The notes: generated from the letters alone by a model not told the origin. 64,000 nucleotides of DNA from Rufibacter immobilis (GCF_003721565.1 NZ_RJJE01000009.1:124001-188000); one strand, 5' to 3'. Counted from the first letter of the stretch, positions 7,253-16,408 are shown. Program-made: numbers and translations.

Positions 7253-9448
7253 GTGACAGAGAAACTTAATCTGCCTTTGCAGAAAGTAGAAAACGAGATT
7301 CCGTGGGAGAAACTGGCGCAAGTGTCTTTAGACATGTTCTGCACTTTAAACAGGAGCGGAGTCTATACCTATGTCAGTGCGGCCAGCCAGAGCATACTTG
7401 GCTATACAAGCAGCGAGATCGTTGGGCGTCATTTCACTGAGTTGCTGCCCCCGGAGGAAATCACCAGAACGCTGGAAGTAAACCGCCGTGTCTATTATGG
7501 TATAAAGCAGCAGAGTTTCCAGAACTGCCTTATCCACAAGAATGGTTATTCAGTACCTATTCTGTGGTCATCTGTGTGGTCTGAGGAAGATGGCGCTTAT
7601 TTCTGCGTTGCCCGCGACATTACAGAAATGGAACGCAACAAGCAGAAACTGTCTGAGAGCGAACAAAAATACAAGACGCTGTTCCACAACAACCCAGACA
7701 TTGTATTCATTGAGAACCGAGCGGGTCTGATCACAGAAGTAAACAATAGTTTCTGTGAGGTCTGGGGGCACCGCATAGACCAAGTGCTCAACCGCCCCAC
7801 CACCTCTCTCTTCCCTCCGGAACTGGCCTCTGTCATGGAAGATTCCCTGCACTACGTACTACAGGGCCATGTGCTCAAAAACGACATTGAGTTTGTGGTT
7901 GGGGATGAGCTGCGGGTGTATGACACCATCAAGTATCCCATCTATGTCAACGGTGAGGTGGTGGCGGTACAAACCATTGCCAAAGACATTACTCCCATAG
8001 TACGGTCTTTCCAGACCATCCACCAGCAGACCAATAAGCTCAATACCATTTTTGAAAGCATCACTGATGCTTTCATCACCTTAGACAGGAACTGGAAGCT
8101 CACCTACATTAACCGTGAGGCCGAGAGACTGGTAGGCCTAAATCCTGAATCAGATATAGGTCGAAGTTTGTGGGAAATATATCCGGAAGCGGTAGACGGA
8201 GAATATTACACTCAATATAAACAGGCCTTTGACACCGGCATTCCGGCTCATTTCACCGCGCCATTCACAGGAGTGAACACTTGGCTGAACGTAAAGGTAT
8301 TCCCGTCGGCGGAAGGTTTGTCCATTTATTTTGAAGACATCACAGAGCAGGTGCGGTCCAGGCAGGAACTGGAGAAACTCTCTTTGGTAGCCAGCAAGGC
8401 CAACAACAGTATTCTCATTGTAGACAAAGGCTGGCACATTGAATGGGTGAACGAGGGGTTCGTGCGCCTTTTTGGGTACAGCGCCGAAGAAGTGATTGGT
8501 TGGCGCCCCTCAGAGTTTCTGCATAGCCCCAAAACCGACCGCTCTGCGTATGAAAACCTCTGGGGCAAGCTCCAGAACGGCGAGCAGATTACCTTTGAAA
8601 TCCTTAACGTAAAGAAGAACGGAGAGGAAGTGTGGCTGTCTATAGACATTAGCCCCGTTCTAAATGAACAGGGAGAAATCAGCAGATTTATAGGCGTACA
8701 CACAGACATCACCAAACTCAAGAATTCTGAACTGGAACTTTCCAAGCTGGCCAGTGACCTCTACAAACAAAACAGCGATCTGCAGGAGTTCACATATATC
8801 ATTTCACACAATTTAAGAGGCCCGGTAGCCAACTTGCTGGGACTGGCCCATCTGCTCATGAACATCAAACCTGAGGCAGAGAGCTTTCAAAAGTCATTGA
8901 CGTTCCTGCAACAGAGCGTTTCCAAACTAGACACTGTCTTGCTTGACCTCAATACGCTTTTAGGCATTAGGGAAAGCAAAGGCTATCTGGAACTGGAGCA
9001 GGTAGAAGTACTGAGTGTGTTTGAGCAGGCCCTGGCTTCCTTTAAGGAGCCGCTGTTACAATTAGGGGGTAAAGTAGTGGTCCATTTAACTGAAGGAGAC
9101 ACCGTGAAAGCAAACAAGGCCTACCTGCACAGCATTTTTTACAACCTGCTCTCCAATGCGCTTAAATACCGGGCAGAGGACCGTCCGCTCCAGGTCACGG
9201 TGACTTGCCAGGATCTGGAGGAGAACACTTCACTTATCTCGTTCACAGATAACGGCATGGGCTTTGACCTGGAAAAGGCCAAGGGCAGCGTGTTCAAACT
9301 GTACAAGCGTTTCCATGTAGAGCAGGAAGGCCGGGGCATGGGTTTGTTTCTGATCAAAAGCCACCTGGACGCTATGGCCGGAACTGTGGAGGTAACAAGT
9401 CAGGTAAACGCAGGCACACAGTTCCTAATCCGTTTACCCAAAGTCTAA
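7253..9448 (+). CDS. Cytoplasmic PAS-domain sensor histidine kinase (four PAS domains)
   Basis: 731 residues starting at GTG. Four PAS/PAC units follow one another at about residues 20-130, 140-250, 265-370 and 375-495, each ending in a DIT-type motif (ARDITEM, AKDITPI, FEDITEQ, HTDITKL). The transmitter has its phospho-acceptor at His519 in IISHNLRGP, an HWE-independent HisKA-like helix, then N-box NLLSNALKY, G1 box DNGMGF and G2 box GMGLFLIK. There is no signal peptide or membrane helix, so sensing is intracellular. The PAS ligands are not known. No response regulator is adjacent, so this is an orphan kinase of the kind common in Cytophagales. Confidence 0.9.
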   Translation: MTEKLNLPLQKVENEIPWEKLAQVSLDMFCTLNRSGVYTYVSAASQSILGYTSSEIVGRHFTELLPPEEITRTLEVNRRVYYGIKQQSFQNCLIHKNGYSVPILWSSVWSEEDGAYFCVARDITEMERNKQKLSESEQKYKTLFHNNPDIVFIENRAGLITEVNNSFCEVWGHRIDQVLNRPTTSLFPPELASVMEDSLHYVLQGHVLKNDIEFVVGDELRVYDTIKYPIYVNGEVVAVQTIAKDITPIVRSFQTIHQQTNKLNTIFESITDAFITLDRNWKLTYINREAERLVGLNPESDIGRSLWEIYPEAVDGEYYTQYKQAFDTGIPAHFTAPFTGVNTWLNVKVFPSAEGLSIYFEDITEQVRSRQELEKLSLVASKANNSILIVDKGWHIEWVNEGFVRLFGYSAEEVIGWRPSEFLHSPKTDRSAYENLWGKLQNGEQITFEILNVKKNGEEVWLSIDISPVLNEQGEISRFIGVHTDITKLKNSELELSKLASDLYKQNSDLQEFTYIISHNLRGPVANLLGLAHLLMNIKPEAESFQKSLTFLQQSVSKLDTVLLDLNTLLGIRESKGYLELEQVEVLSVFEQALASFKEPLLQLGGKVVVHLTEGDTVKANKAYLHSIFYNLLSNALKYRAEDRPLQVTVTCQDLEENTSLISFTDNGMGFDLEKAKGSVFKLYKRFHVEQEGRGMGLFLIKSHLDAMAGTVEVTSQVNAGTQFLIRLPKV

Positions 9449-9579
9449 TCCTCCCCTAACCAACTATGATAGGCACAGGCACCTTCATGCGCTTCTCATA
9501 GCGGAGGCGTGCATTCAACAGTATTGGTTAAGTTTATCTACTGGCGCAGAAGATGCAACAACTAAAAAAGAAGGGCATA

Positions 9580-9613
9580 AAAAAACCTGTAACGGTTACG
9601 CTACAGGTTTTTT
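9580..9613. terminator. Intrinsic terminator downstream of tRNA-Ser
   Basis: Perfect 12-bp arms AAAAAACCTGTA / TACAGGTTTTTT with a ten-base loop. T-runs occur on both strands. It lies 7 bases past the 3' end of the minus-strand tRNA and may also serve the kinase gene on the plus strand. Confidence 0.75.
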
Positions 9614-9620
9614 CATGAAG

Positions 9621-9705
9621 CAGAGAGAGAGGGATTCGAACCCCCGGACCCGCAAAGGTCAACGGTTTTCAAGACCGCCGCAATCGACCACTCTGCCATC
9701 TCTCT
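9621..9705 (-). tRNA. tRNA-Ser (anticodon UGA)
   Basis: 85 bases folding as a class II tRNA. The acceptor stem is AGAGAGA with TCTCTCT and the discriminator base is G. The anticodon loop contains TGA flanked by CT and AA (GTCTTGAAAAC). A long variable arm and a T-loop TTCGAAT with a GGGGG/CCCTC stem are present. CCA is not encoded. Ser identity agrees with the long variable arm and discriminator G. Confidence 0.93.
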
Positions 9706-9872
9706 AAATGTGACACAAAAGTAATAGTTGGAGTTATATCTGTCAAGTCCCGGTGCCGGATTTTTTTTCAAAAAAGTCTATCTAACTCCGTTACTAACTG
9801 GAATTCAACAAACTATAAGTGACTATTTTTTTCTCCGTGCGGCTTGCCTTTCTTGCTTTCTCAAGGCCTCTA

Positions 9873-9915
9873 CTCCGTTTTGAGCCAGTTTTAGGAAAAA
9901 GAGCCGCTAAACGTC
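9873..9915. repeat. P38 repeat, asymmetric form
   Basis: The conserved right arm GGAAAAAGAGCCGCTAAACG ends only a few bases before the stop codon of the YihY-type gene (9916-9918, minus strand). The left arm CCGTTTTGAGCC is degenerate. Confidence 0.8.
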
Positions 9916-10845
9916 CTACACCTTCCCTTTCACAAGCCGTTTGGTAATTGCATCAATGCTGATGTTTACCTCAAAGCCCACAATAAGGCTCATGCACACG
10001 AAATCAAGCCAGACCATTAAACCAATCAGGGCGCCAATAGAGCCGTAGAACTTGTTATAAGAGTCAAACTTCCCAATATAGAGCGAAAACAGCCAGGACA
10101 CCAGAAAAATCAGGACTGTGGCCACCACCGAACCCGCACTTACAAAGGGCCACTTGTCATGCACCGCCGGCACGTAATAATAGATCATGGAGGTAGCCAG
10201 GAAAAACAGCAGCACCACGGCCACATATTTCACTGACAAGAAAAGCCCATAGGTGAAAGACTCGGTCACAATCTCGTAGAACACCAGCGCATCCAGAATA
10301 TACGTCCCGAAGAAAATGGCTCCAATGGCCAGAAACAGGATAAACGCCAGCGCGATGGTGAGCAGCGTGGCAATGACCCGTTTGCGCAGGTAAGACCGCT
10401 TCCTGAAGGTTTTGTACTTTTTGTCAAAAGCGTCCATGAGGCTCATGATGCCGTTGGTAGACAGCACCAGCGCGAACAAAAAACCGAAGGACAGCAAACC
10501 TCCCCTGGGCTTGTTCACAATGTCCTCAATGGTGTCTGCGGCCGCGAAGTAGATTTCAGGGGGCATTACATCGCTCAGCAGCCCCATTATGTCCCGGTCC
10601 AGGTGCCCAATTGGGATGTACGGGATAAGGGTGAACAGGAAGATGATGGACGGGAAAGTGGCCAGCGTGAAGTTGAAGGCCATGTAGGAAGACCGCTTGG
10701 TGAGCGAATCCATCTTGAGCTCGTCCAGCATGACTTTGAGCACATGGTACACAGACACCCGCCCATCCCCAAAACGCAGGCGCTTCAGGAAGACGATGAA
10801 TTTCCGGTACCACCGTTGCTGGGCCAGGCGCTCGTAGAGGTTCAT
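9916..10845 (-). CDS. YihY/virulence factor BrkB family inner-membrane protein
   Basis: 309 residues with about six hydrophobic helices, the typical YihY/BrkB size and layout. The family signature region SSYMAFNFTLATFPSIIFLFT is near residues 55-75, and the C-terminal GSIGALIGLMVWLDF helix is also typical. Members are integral membrane proteins once mis-annotated as RNase BN, and their biochemical role is unsettled. The ATG overlaps the stop of the upstream thioesterase by four bases (ATGA), so the two are co-transcribed and probably translationally coupled. A P38 copy directly abuts the stop. Confidence 0.88.
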   Translation of the reverse strand: MNLYERLAQQRWYRKFIVFLKRLRFGDGRVSVYHVLKVMLDELKMDSLTKRSSYMAFNFTLATFPSIIFLFTLIPYIPIGHLDRDIMGLLSDVMPPEIYFAAADTIEDIVNKPRGGLLSFGFLFALVLSTNGIMSLMDAFDKKYKTFRKRSYLRKRVIATLLTIALAFILFLAIGAIFFGTYILDALVFYEIVTESFTYGLFLSVKYVAVVLLFFLATSMIYYYVPAVHDKWPFVSAGSVVATVLIFLVSWLFSLYIGKFDSYNKFYGSIGALIGLMVWLDFVCMSLIVGFEVNISIDAITKRLVKGKV

Positions 10846-11255
10846 GCGGCAAAGTGCGGGTCTAGTTTGTCATGGATGTACGCCGGTATGGCGGTGGGCC
10901 TCCCGCTTTTCATATCCACAAAAACCATTATGGTCTCACCAATGTTTAGGAGTTCCTGCGCCTGGTTGTACACCTCGTACTCAAACTTGATGCGGGCGCC
11001 CTTGGGTTTCTCCTTCAGGAGCAGCTTCACGGTGAGCAGGTCATCATAGCGGGCGGGCCTGATGTACTTGCAGCGCAGTTCCAGCACCGGCATCATGACA
11101 CCTTCAGCCTCCATTTCTTTGTAGTTGATGCCTAACTGGCGGAAGGTTTCGGTACGGGCCACCTCATAGTAGGCGCCGTAGTTCCCATAATAGACATAGC
11201 CCATTTGGTCAGTCTCGGCGTAACGCACCCGTATCTGTACTTCTGATTCAAACAC
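10842..11255 (-). CDS. Acyl-CoA thioesterase, YbgC/FadM (4-hydroxybenzoyl-CoA thioesterase) family
   Basis: 137-residue single hotdog domain. The family signature with the catalytic aspartate is RYAETDQMGYVYYGNYGAYY at about residues 10-29. The protein hydrolyses thioester bonds of acyl-CoA or acyl-ACP. Chain-length preference cannot be told. It is the first gene of a two-gene unit with the YihY-type membrane protein (four-base overlap). Pairing with a membrane protein may point to envelope or lipid housekeeping, but this is inference. No signal peptide. Confidence 0.88.
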   Translation of the reverse strand: MFESEVQIRVRYAETDQMGYVYYGNYGAYYEVARTETFRQLGINYKEMEAEGVMMPVLELRCKYIRPARYDDLLTVKLLLKEKPKGARIKFEYEVYNQAQELLNIGETIMVFVDMKSGRPTAIPAYIHDKLDPHFAA

Positions 11256-11280
11256 TGTTTCTTCGCTTTAGGGAAAACTG

Positions 11281-11328
11281 TTTTGCGTTTAGGGCCTCTT
11301 TTTCCAAAAACAGCCCCTAAACGCAAAA
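11281..11328. repeat. P38 repeat, symmetric form with extended stem
   Basis: TTTTGCGTTTAGGG and CCCCTAAACGCAAAA arms flank CCTCTTTTTCCAAAAACAG. The outer TTTTGC/GCAAAA bases extend the stem beyond the common core. It lies between the thioesterase start and the mltG stop (11330), touching the latter. Confidence 0.87.
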
Positions 11329-11329
11329 A

Positions 11330-12418
11330 TTACCGCATGATGTTCCGCTGGTTCATGGCGGCGTGGAACCGCTGCGCGTTGCGCTTGTGCTCGGCCTCTG
11401 TCACAGCAAACGCGTGGTAGCCAGAGAAATCCTCTTTGGCGCAGAAGTACAGGTACTCATGCTCCTCGTGGTTCAGGACGGCGTTGATGGACGAAATGGA
11501 CGGCAAATTGATGGGCCCCGGCGGCAAGCCTTTGTTCAGGTACGTGTTGTACGGAGATGGTGTGCGCAGGTGCGTGTTAAGCACGCGGCGAATGGTGAAG
11601 TCGCCGGTGGCGAATACCACCGTAGGGTCTGCCTGCAAGGCCATGTTACGCTTGAGGCGGTTGAGGTACACCCCGGCAATACGTGGGCGCTCATCTGCGT
11701 GCACAGACTGCTCCGCCTGCACAATGGAGGCTAACACTGAAACTTCCACTTTGCTCAGGCCTAAATCTTTGGCTTTGGCCTCGCGCTCTTTGGTCCAGAA
11801 GTTATCATACTCCTTTTTCATGCGCTCCATCATCTCTGTGGCTGGGGTAGTCCAGTACAGCTCATAGGTGTTGGGGATAAACATGGTTAGGATGGTGGTA
11901 GTGTCAAAGCCCAGCTTTTTGGTAAACGACGGACTGTTGAGCAGAGAGTCGATCTCGGCGGGCGAGGCATCTATGAAGGTGCTCAACTTCTGGGACAGAT
12001 CCTTCTTGAGGCGCACGTTGGTGTAGGTGAGCTTCACCGGGTCCTGGTCACCGGAACGCAATTTGGCGATGAGCTGGTAATTGGTTAATCCATTGGCAAG
12101 CTCATATCTACCGGGTTTTACCAGCTCTGGGTAGTCCATGAGTTTGGCCATAAACCGGAAAGAGAGGCGGTCTATGATCACCTTTTTGGCGTCTATGGAG
12201 TCCATGGCCTGCTCATAGGTGGCGCCGCGCGGAATAAGCACATACACCGGTTCACCTTTGTTTTCTACGTTAGCCGTGTAAACAATCTGGTAGGCGTAAT
12301 AGGAGAAGCATACAAAAAGAAACATGACCAGCACCAGGACATAGGTCCACTTGCTTGTCTTCCGGGGCTTGCGCGACCTTCTGGGGCCGGGCGTGACAGG
12401 TATGTTTTGTTCTGACAT
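11330..12418 (-). CDS. mltG: Endolytic murein transglycosylase MltG (YceG-like)
   Basis: 362 residues from the ATG at 12418 (MSEQNIPV). A further upstream in-frame ATG at 12457 would place a TACCTTTG box inside the gene. A basic N-terminus (RRSRKPRKTSK) precedes a single membrane helix at about residues 22-45, giving type II topology with a periplasmic catalytic domain. The YceG core includes LASIVQAEQSVHADERPRIAGVYLNRL, whose QAEQ carries the expected catalytic glutamate, and the PSPYNTY and LPPGPI motifs near the end. MltG cleaves nascent glycan strands and sets their length. The stop touches a P38 copy. Confidence 0.92.
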   Translation of the reverse strand: MSEQNIPVTPGPRRSRKPRKTSKWTYVLVLVMFLFVCFSYYAYQIVYTANVENKGEPVYVLIPRGATYEQAMDSIDAKKVIIDRLSFRFMAKLMDYPELVKPGRYELANGLTNYQLIAKLRSGDQDPVKLTYTNVRLKKDLSQKLSTFIDASPAEIDSLLNSPSFTKKLGFDTTTILTMFIPNTYELYWTTPATEMMERMKKEYDNFWTKEREAKAKDLGLSKVEVSVLASIVQAEQSVHADERPRIAGVYLNRLKRNMALQADPTVVFATGDFTIRRVLNTHLRTPSPYNTYLNKGLPPGPINLPSISSINAVLNHEEHEYLYFCAKEDFSGYHAFAVTEAEHKRNAQRFHAAMNQRNIMR

Positions 12419-12425
12419 AGTAAGG

Positions 12426-12433
12426 CAAAGGTA
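12426..12433 (-). promoter_or_regulatory. Candidate Bacteroidota -7 box (TACCTTTG) upstream of mltG
   Basis: On the minus strand TACCTTTG ends 7 bases before the mltG ATG. If used, transcription would start at or within a few bases of the start codon and give a nearly leaderless mRNA. No clear -33 element is seen. Confidence 0.4.
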
Positions 12434-12696
12434 CAAATTAATGACTGAATGAGCCATTGGCCAAGTTGTGAATGGATCAAGGCCTGGCAGAGGGGCAGCT
12501 ATTGGTTGCTGCGCCTGTCCAAAGCTTCCGCGCGCATGCCCGAAAACGCAAAAATAGATTTGGGCGTATGACCTAACGCAGAAAAGAATCTACAAATTTG
12601 TTCTTTCAAGCAAATACCTGCCGCTTTGGGCAAAACAAAGGTCTTACAGCTCACACCTGTAGGCGTTCAACTATTTAGCAAACAACTCATTCACCT

Positions 12697-13326
12697 ATGG
12701 CACAGGCAACGTTCCTCCGCATTCACCCAGACAACCCACAGCAAAAGAACATTGCGCAGGCAGTGGAAATTCTCAGAAAGGGAGGCTTGGTGATTTACCC
12801 CACCGACACTATCTATGGTTTAGGCTGCGACCTGCACAACGCCCGGGCGGTAGAGCGGCTGTGTCAGTTGCGCGGCATCAATCCGGCCAAGGCGCACCTC
12901 TCCTTTATTTGCCATGACCTCACCCACATCTCAGACTACGCTAAAATCTCCACCCAAACCTACAAAGTCATGAAACGGGCGTTGCCTGGCCCCTTCACGT
13001 TTGTATTGGAGGCCAGCAACAAAGTACCCAAAATTGGCGGCAAGCGGAAAGATACGGTGGGCATCCGTATCCCCAACAATAAAATATCACTGTGCCTGGT
13101 GGAGGAACTGGGCAACCCCATCATTTCCACCTCCATCCATGACGAAGACGAAGTGGTGGAATATACCACTGACCCCGAGCTGATCTATGAGAAATACCGC
13201 AACCAGGTAGACCTCATCATTGACGGGGGCTACGGCAACAACGTGGCCTCTACCGTGGTCAACTGCGAGAACGATGAATTTGAAGTCCTCCGCCAGGGAG
13301 CCGGCGACATTGAGGAATATCTCTAA
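12697..13326 (+). CDS. Sua5/YciO/YrdC family protein (threonylcarbamoyl-AMP synthase-like)
   Basis: 209 residues, one YrdC domain without the C-terminal Sua5 extension. Typical motifs are GGLVIYPTDTIYGLGCD near residues 30-45, KPKR-like PAKAHLSF, and the ALPGPFTFVLEAS and DTVGIRIPN segments. TsaC/Sua5 enzymes make L-threonylcarbamoyl-AMP for the t6A modification of tRNA. The overall sequence looks nearer to YciO, whose role is less certain, so a second, true tsaC elsewhere is possible. It is a single gene ahead of a P38/terminator pair. Confidence 0.82.
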   Translation: MAQATFLRIHPDNPQQKNIAQAVEILRKGGLVIYPTDTIYGLGCDLHNARAVERLCQLRGINPAKAHLSFICHDLTHISDYAKISTQTYKVMKRALPGPFTFVLEASNKVPKIGGKRKDTVGIRIPNNKISLCLVEELGNPIISTSIHDEDEVVEYTTDPELIYEKYRNQVDLIIDGGYGNNVASTVVNCENDEFEVLRQGAGDIEEYL

Positions 13327-13360
13327 GAGAAATTCTGAGCCCTCAGCCTCAAAGCTGCTA

Positions 13361-13405
13361 TGTCTGTTTAGGGGCCGTTTTTCCAAAACAGCCCCTAAAC
13401 GGAGA
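13361..13405. repeat. P38 repeat, symmetric form, overlapping a terminator
   Basis: TCTGTTTAGGGG and CCCCTAAACGGAGA arms, 35 bases after the stop of the YciO-like gene. The right arm CTAAACGGAGAA is also the left arm of the next hairpin (13395-13441), so the two stems cannot form together. Confidence 0.85.
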
Positions 13406-13441
13406 AACCTTGCCTGTGATTGGCAAGGCTTCTCCGTTTAG
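13395..13441. terminator. Intrinsic-type hairpin sharing an arm with P38
   Basis: 20-bp arms, CTAAACGGAGAAACCTTGCC at 13395-13414 and its complement at 13422-13441, with one mismatch and a seven-base loop. It lies between convergent genes. The end GTTTAG matches the outer arm of P38, so one strand segment can pair either upstream or downstream. Confidence 0.65.
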
Positions 13442-13468
13442 TTCAGCACTGACGCAACAACCAACAAT

Positions 13469-13495
13469 AGACTCAGAACTCAAGACTCAGGACTA
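13469..13495. repeat. Heptad repeat (GAGTYYT on the minus strand)
   Basis: On the minus strand this reads as four partial heptads: GTCCT, GAGTCTT, GAGTTCT, GAGTCT. The same array occurs on the plus strand at 48579-48610. The TGA stop of the acyltransferase gene (13480-13482) lies inside it, so the last codons of that gene are supplied by the repeat. Confidence 0.7.
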
Positions 13496-14418
13496 GCGCG
13501 CACCGGTCGCTTGTGCTTCCAGCGCTTGTGCGACCACAGGTAATCGGCAGGGTTTTCTTCAATCCATCGTTCCAGCTTACAGGCGAAGGCTTCGGTGAGC
13601 GGGTGATCTTCCTCCTTTTCCCCGACCACCGGCGCTGGCAGCAATTCCTGAAACTCAATCTCATAGTAGCCTCGCTTCACATGCCGCATGCCCACAAAAA
13701 ACGCAGGCAACTTGAAGGAGGCCCTAAGCTTGTCAGCGCCCACGTAGAAGGGGGTTTCCTGGTGCAGAAAAGAGGTCCAATACTGGATTTCCCCGAAGGG
13801 CGGCGTCTGGTCCGTAAGTAAGGTAATGACCCTGCTCTCCGTCTTATGCCTGATGATGTGGCGGAGCGTGTCTTTCATGCGCACTAAGTGTATACCAAAC
13901 CGGCCGCGTATAAACTTCATAAATTCTTCAAAGAAAGGATTCGCCAGGGGCTTGTATATCCCATCAATGGGAAAGGAAAAGATAGAGTTTCCTGCCGCAG
14001 ACATGTATTCCCAGTTCCCCAGATGGGCCCCCAGAACCAGGACCGACGTACCATTGGCCAACTGCCGTTCCACCAGCTCCTGCCCCTTGGAGCCAACTCT
14101 TTTCCGCAGTTCAGAGACCGGCAGGGAGACCAGCTTCAATGATTCCACAATCAGATCGGTCAGGTTGAGGAAAAACTGCTTCTCTATTTTCCTGAGCTCT
14201 TCGGCGCTTTTATCAGGGAACGAACGCTCCAGGTTTTGCCGCACTACCTTCTTCCGGTAGCCCACCACGTAATACAGCAGCACGTACAGGAACGTAGAGA
14301 AAGCATACAAGACCGGAAACGGCAAAAGGGAGATTCCTTTCAGCAGCCACCAAAGCGGGAGCTGGCCGGGCGTAAGGGCCGGTCTGGCAAAAGGAGCGGT
14401 TGATTCTGTCTGTTGCAT
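13480..14418 (-). CDS. Lysophospholipid acyltransferase family protein (LpxL/HtrB-like lipid A acyltransferase)
   Basis: 312 residues from the ATG at 14418. An earlier ATG at 14478 would add a poorly supported 20-residue stretch. A hydrophobic N-terminal segment anchors it to the inner membrane. The catalytic HX4(D/E) motif is HLGNWE in VLVLGAHLGNWEYMSAAGN. The FFVGMRHVKRGYYEIEF strand pattern and a C-terminal PADYLWSHKRWKHKRP match lipid A secondary acyltransferases. The likely reaction is transfer of an acyl chain from acyl-ACP to a lipid A precursor. The final residues ASPES and the stop are encoded by a heptad repeat, suggesting that the 3' end was altered by repeat insertion. Confidence 0.85.
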   Translation of the reverse strand: MQQTESTAPFARPALTPGQLPLWWLLKGISLLPFPVLYAFSTFLYVLLYYVVGYRKKVVRQNLERSFPDKSAEELRKIEKQFFLNLTDLIVESLKLVSLPVSELRKRVGSKGQELVERQLANGTSVLVLGAHLGNWEYMSAAGNSIFSFPIDGIYKPLANPFFEEFMKFIRGRFGIHLVRMKDTLRHIIRHKTESRVITLLTDQTPPFGEIQYWTSFLHQETPFYVGADKLRASFKLPAFFVGMRHVKRGYYEIEFQELLPAPVVGEKEEDHPLTEAFACKLERWIEENPADYLWSHKRWKHKRPVRASPES

Positions 14419-14584
14419 CTTCAGGAAAACACGCCGCAAAGGACAAACGATTTGGGCAGGGGCAAAGGTAACACGCAAATAATGATTTCCCTTGACCTCT
14501 TCTTTTAGCTCTGGTTTGAAACAAAAGAGGGAAGACCGCCTCTGGCAACCTTCCCTCCTGTATGCTGCTTACGCTTAACCTCCG

Positions 14585-15598
14585 CTACTCAGACTTCTTG
14601 AAGAAATCTGAAACTAACTCATAGGAGCGCAGGCGGGCAGCGTGGTCATAGACGTTGCAGCCAATCATGATCTCGTCTACCCCCGTCTCCGTCAGGAAAG
14701 ACTGCAACTCCTCTTTCACGGTGGCGGCGCTGCCGATGAAGGAGTACCTTAGCATCTGCTGCACGGCATAACGCTCAGAGGCATCCCAGAGACCGTCCAT
14801 GCTCTGCACGGGCGGCTGCATCGGCTTGCCGGTACCTCGCACCACGTTCAGGAAAGACTGGTACAGCGTAGTGGACAGGTATTTGGCTTCTTCGTCAGTG
14901 TCGGCGGCAATCACGTTCACGCAGGCCATGGCATAAGGCTCCTTTAACTCGCCCACCGGCTGGAAACTGTCTTTGTACACCTGCAAAGCCGCGTGCAAGT
15001 GCGATGGGGCGAAATGACTGGCGAAGGCGTAGGGCATACCCAAGATACCGGCCAACTGCGCCCCAAAGGTGCTGGATCCTAAAATCCAGAAGGGTACGTA
15101 CACACCCTCGCCGGGCACGGCCCGCACCCTGGCCGTGGGATCTACCGGCCCCAGGTAATTTTTGAGCTCCACCACGTTCTGCGGAAACTCGTCTACCGAT
15201 CCGCGCAGGTCGCGGCGCAGGGCATGGGCAGTCAGCTGGTCGGTGCCCGGGGCGCGCCCTAAGCCCAGGTCAATCCGGCCCGGATACAGGGTAGCCAAAG
15301 TACCAAACTGTTCGGCCACCACCAGAGGGGCGTGGTTAGGAAGCATAATTCCGCCAGACCCTACTCTTATCTTAGAGGTGGCACCGGCCACATGACCAAT
15401 CAACACCACCGTAGCGGAGCTGGCAATGCCTGCCATGTTGTGGTGCTCGGCCATCCAGTAGCGACGATAGCCCCACTGCTCGGCGTGTTGGGCCAGGTCA
15501 ACGGTACTTTTAAAGGCATCGGCGGCGGTTTTCCCTTCCAGAATGGGCACCAGGTCCAGCACCGAGGTGTATATATCTGATAACTTTTTTGTAGGCAT
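14585..15598 (-). CDS. LLM class flavin-dependent oxidoreductase (luciferase-like)
   Basis: 337 residues of a TIM-barrel bacterial-luciferase family protein. Typical segments are [38 protein letters not shown], then [37 protein letters not shown] and [13 protein letters not shown]. This subgroup (YhbW/MsnO8-like) binds FMNH2 or F420 and is usually of unknown substrate. FMN is the likely cofactor in Bacteroidota. It is a single gene with no partner flavin reductase nearby. The start ATG at 15598 matches the family start ([15 protein letters not shown]). Confidence 0.88.
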   Translation of the reverse strand: MPTKKLSDIYTSVLDLVPILEGKTAADAFKSTVDLAQHAEQWGYRRYWMAEHHNMAGIASSATVVLIGHVAGATSKIRVGSGGIMLPNHAPLVVAEQFGTLATLYPGRIDLGLGRAPGTDQLTAHALRRDLRGSVDEFPQNVVELKNYLGPVDPTARVRAVPGEGVYVPFWILGSSTFGAQLAGILGMPYAFASHFAPSHLHAALQVYKDSFQPVGELKEPYAMACVNVIAADTDEEAKYLSTTLYQSFLNVVRGTGKPMQPPVQSMDGLWDASERYAVQQMLRYSFIGSAATVKEELQSFLTETGVDEIMIGCNVYDHAARLRSYELVSDFFKKSE

Positions 15599-15711
15599 GA
15601 TTCTCTAATTGGACTTTCCTTCTCTTTACGAGAGGCTCTTTTAAAAGGCAAAGTAAACCTCTAAAGTTCTGTCCCTGGCCTTTAGCCCCGTTACCTCTGA
15701 GATACCACCTC

Positions 15712-15751
15712 CTGGTTTGGTCCAGTTTTGGGAAAAAGAGCCGCTAAACGG
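15712..15751. repeat. P38 repeat, asymmetric form
   Basis: The right arm GGGAAAAAGAGCCGCTAAACGG is conserved and the left arm GGTTTGGTCC is degenerate. It lies in the divergent region between the LLM gene and wbqC, 39 bases before the WbqC ATG. This makes it one of few copies close to a gene start. Confidence 0.82.
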
Positions 15752-15790
15752 AAATTTCTTTTACTTGCGCCTGTTCCACCAGATTTCGGC

Positions 15791-16408
15791 ATGCAACTAC
15801 TAACAGAGCTACACCATAACCCCAGCATTCTGTACTTCCAGAAAATCTACCAGGCAGAAGAACTGCTGCTGGAGGCCCATGAACATTACCAGAAGCAAAG
15901 CTACCGCAACCGGTGCCACATTCTCACGGCGCAGGGAGTGGTGCCGCTCTCTGTGCCGGTAAAGCACGGAAACAGTAAAATTCCAATCCGGGAGGTGGAG
16001 ATTGACTATGAGCAGCGCTGGGCAGACATTCACTGGCGCACCATCCAAAGTGCCTACGGGAATGCCCCATTCTTTGAATTCTACGCAGACTACCTCAAAG
16101 ACATCTATGACCGCCGGCCGGCCCTGCTCTGGGACCTGAATTTGGATTTATTTAAACTTTTCACTAAATTACTAAAACTAAAGAAACCCATACACCACAC
16201 TCAGACGTATGTAAAAACCTATGAGGAGCCGGTACAGGATTGGCGCGGAGAGCTCCACCCCAAGAAGGAACCTGACATTTTGCGCCTTCTGCCCTACCGG
16301 CAAGTGTTTGGCAGCAAATTTGCATCAAACCTGAGTATACTGGACTTGTTGTTTAACCTTGGCCCAGAGGCATCTATTTACCTACAGAACTCAGCGGCTT
16401 TCTGTTGA
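15791..16408 (+). CDS. WbqC family protein
   Basis: 205 residues from the ATG at 15791. In-frame codons further upstream fall in a P38 copy. The WbqC signature regions are visible: LYFQKIYQAEELLLEAHEHYQKQSYRNRCHI near the start, GVVPLSVPVKHG, then RWADIHWRTIQSAYGNAPFFEFYADYL. Characterised WbqC-like proteins are linked to polysaccharide or O-antigen gene clusters, and some are proposed glycine or amide transferases. Here it stands alone before clpC, so its role in this strain is not defined by context. No signal peptide or membrane helix. Confidence 0.85.
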   Translation: MQLLTELHHNPSILYFQKIYQAEELLLEAHEHYQKQSYRNRCHILTAQGVVPLSVPVKHGNSKIPIREVEIDYEQRWADIHWRTIQSAYGNAPFFEFYADYLKDIYDRRPALLWDLNLDLFKLFTKLLKLKKPIHHTQTYVKTYEEPVQDWRGELHPKKEPDILRLLPYRQVFGSKFASNLSILDLLFNLGPEASIYLQNSAAFC

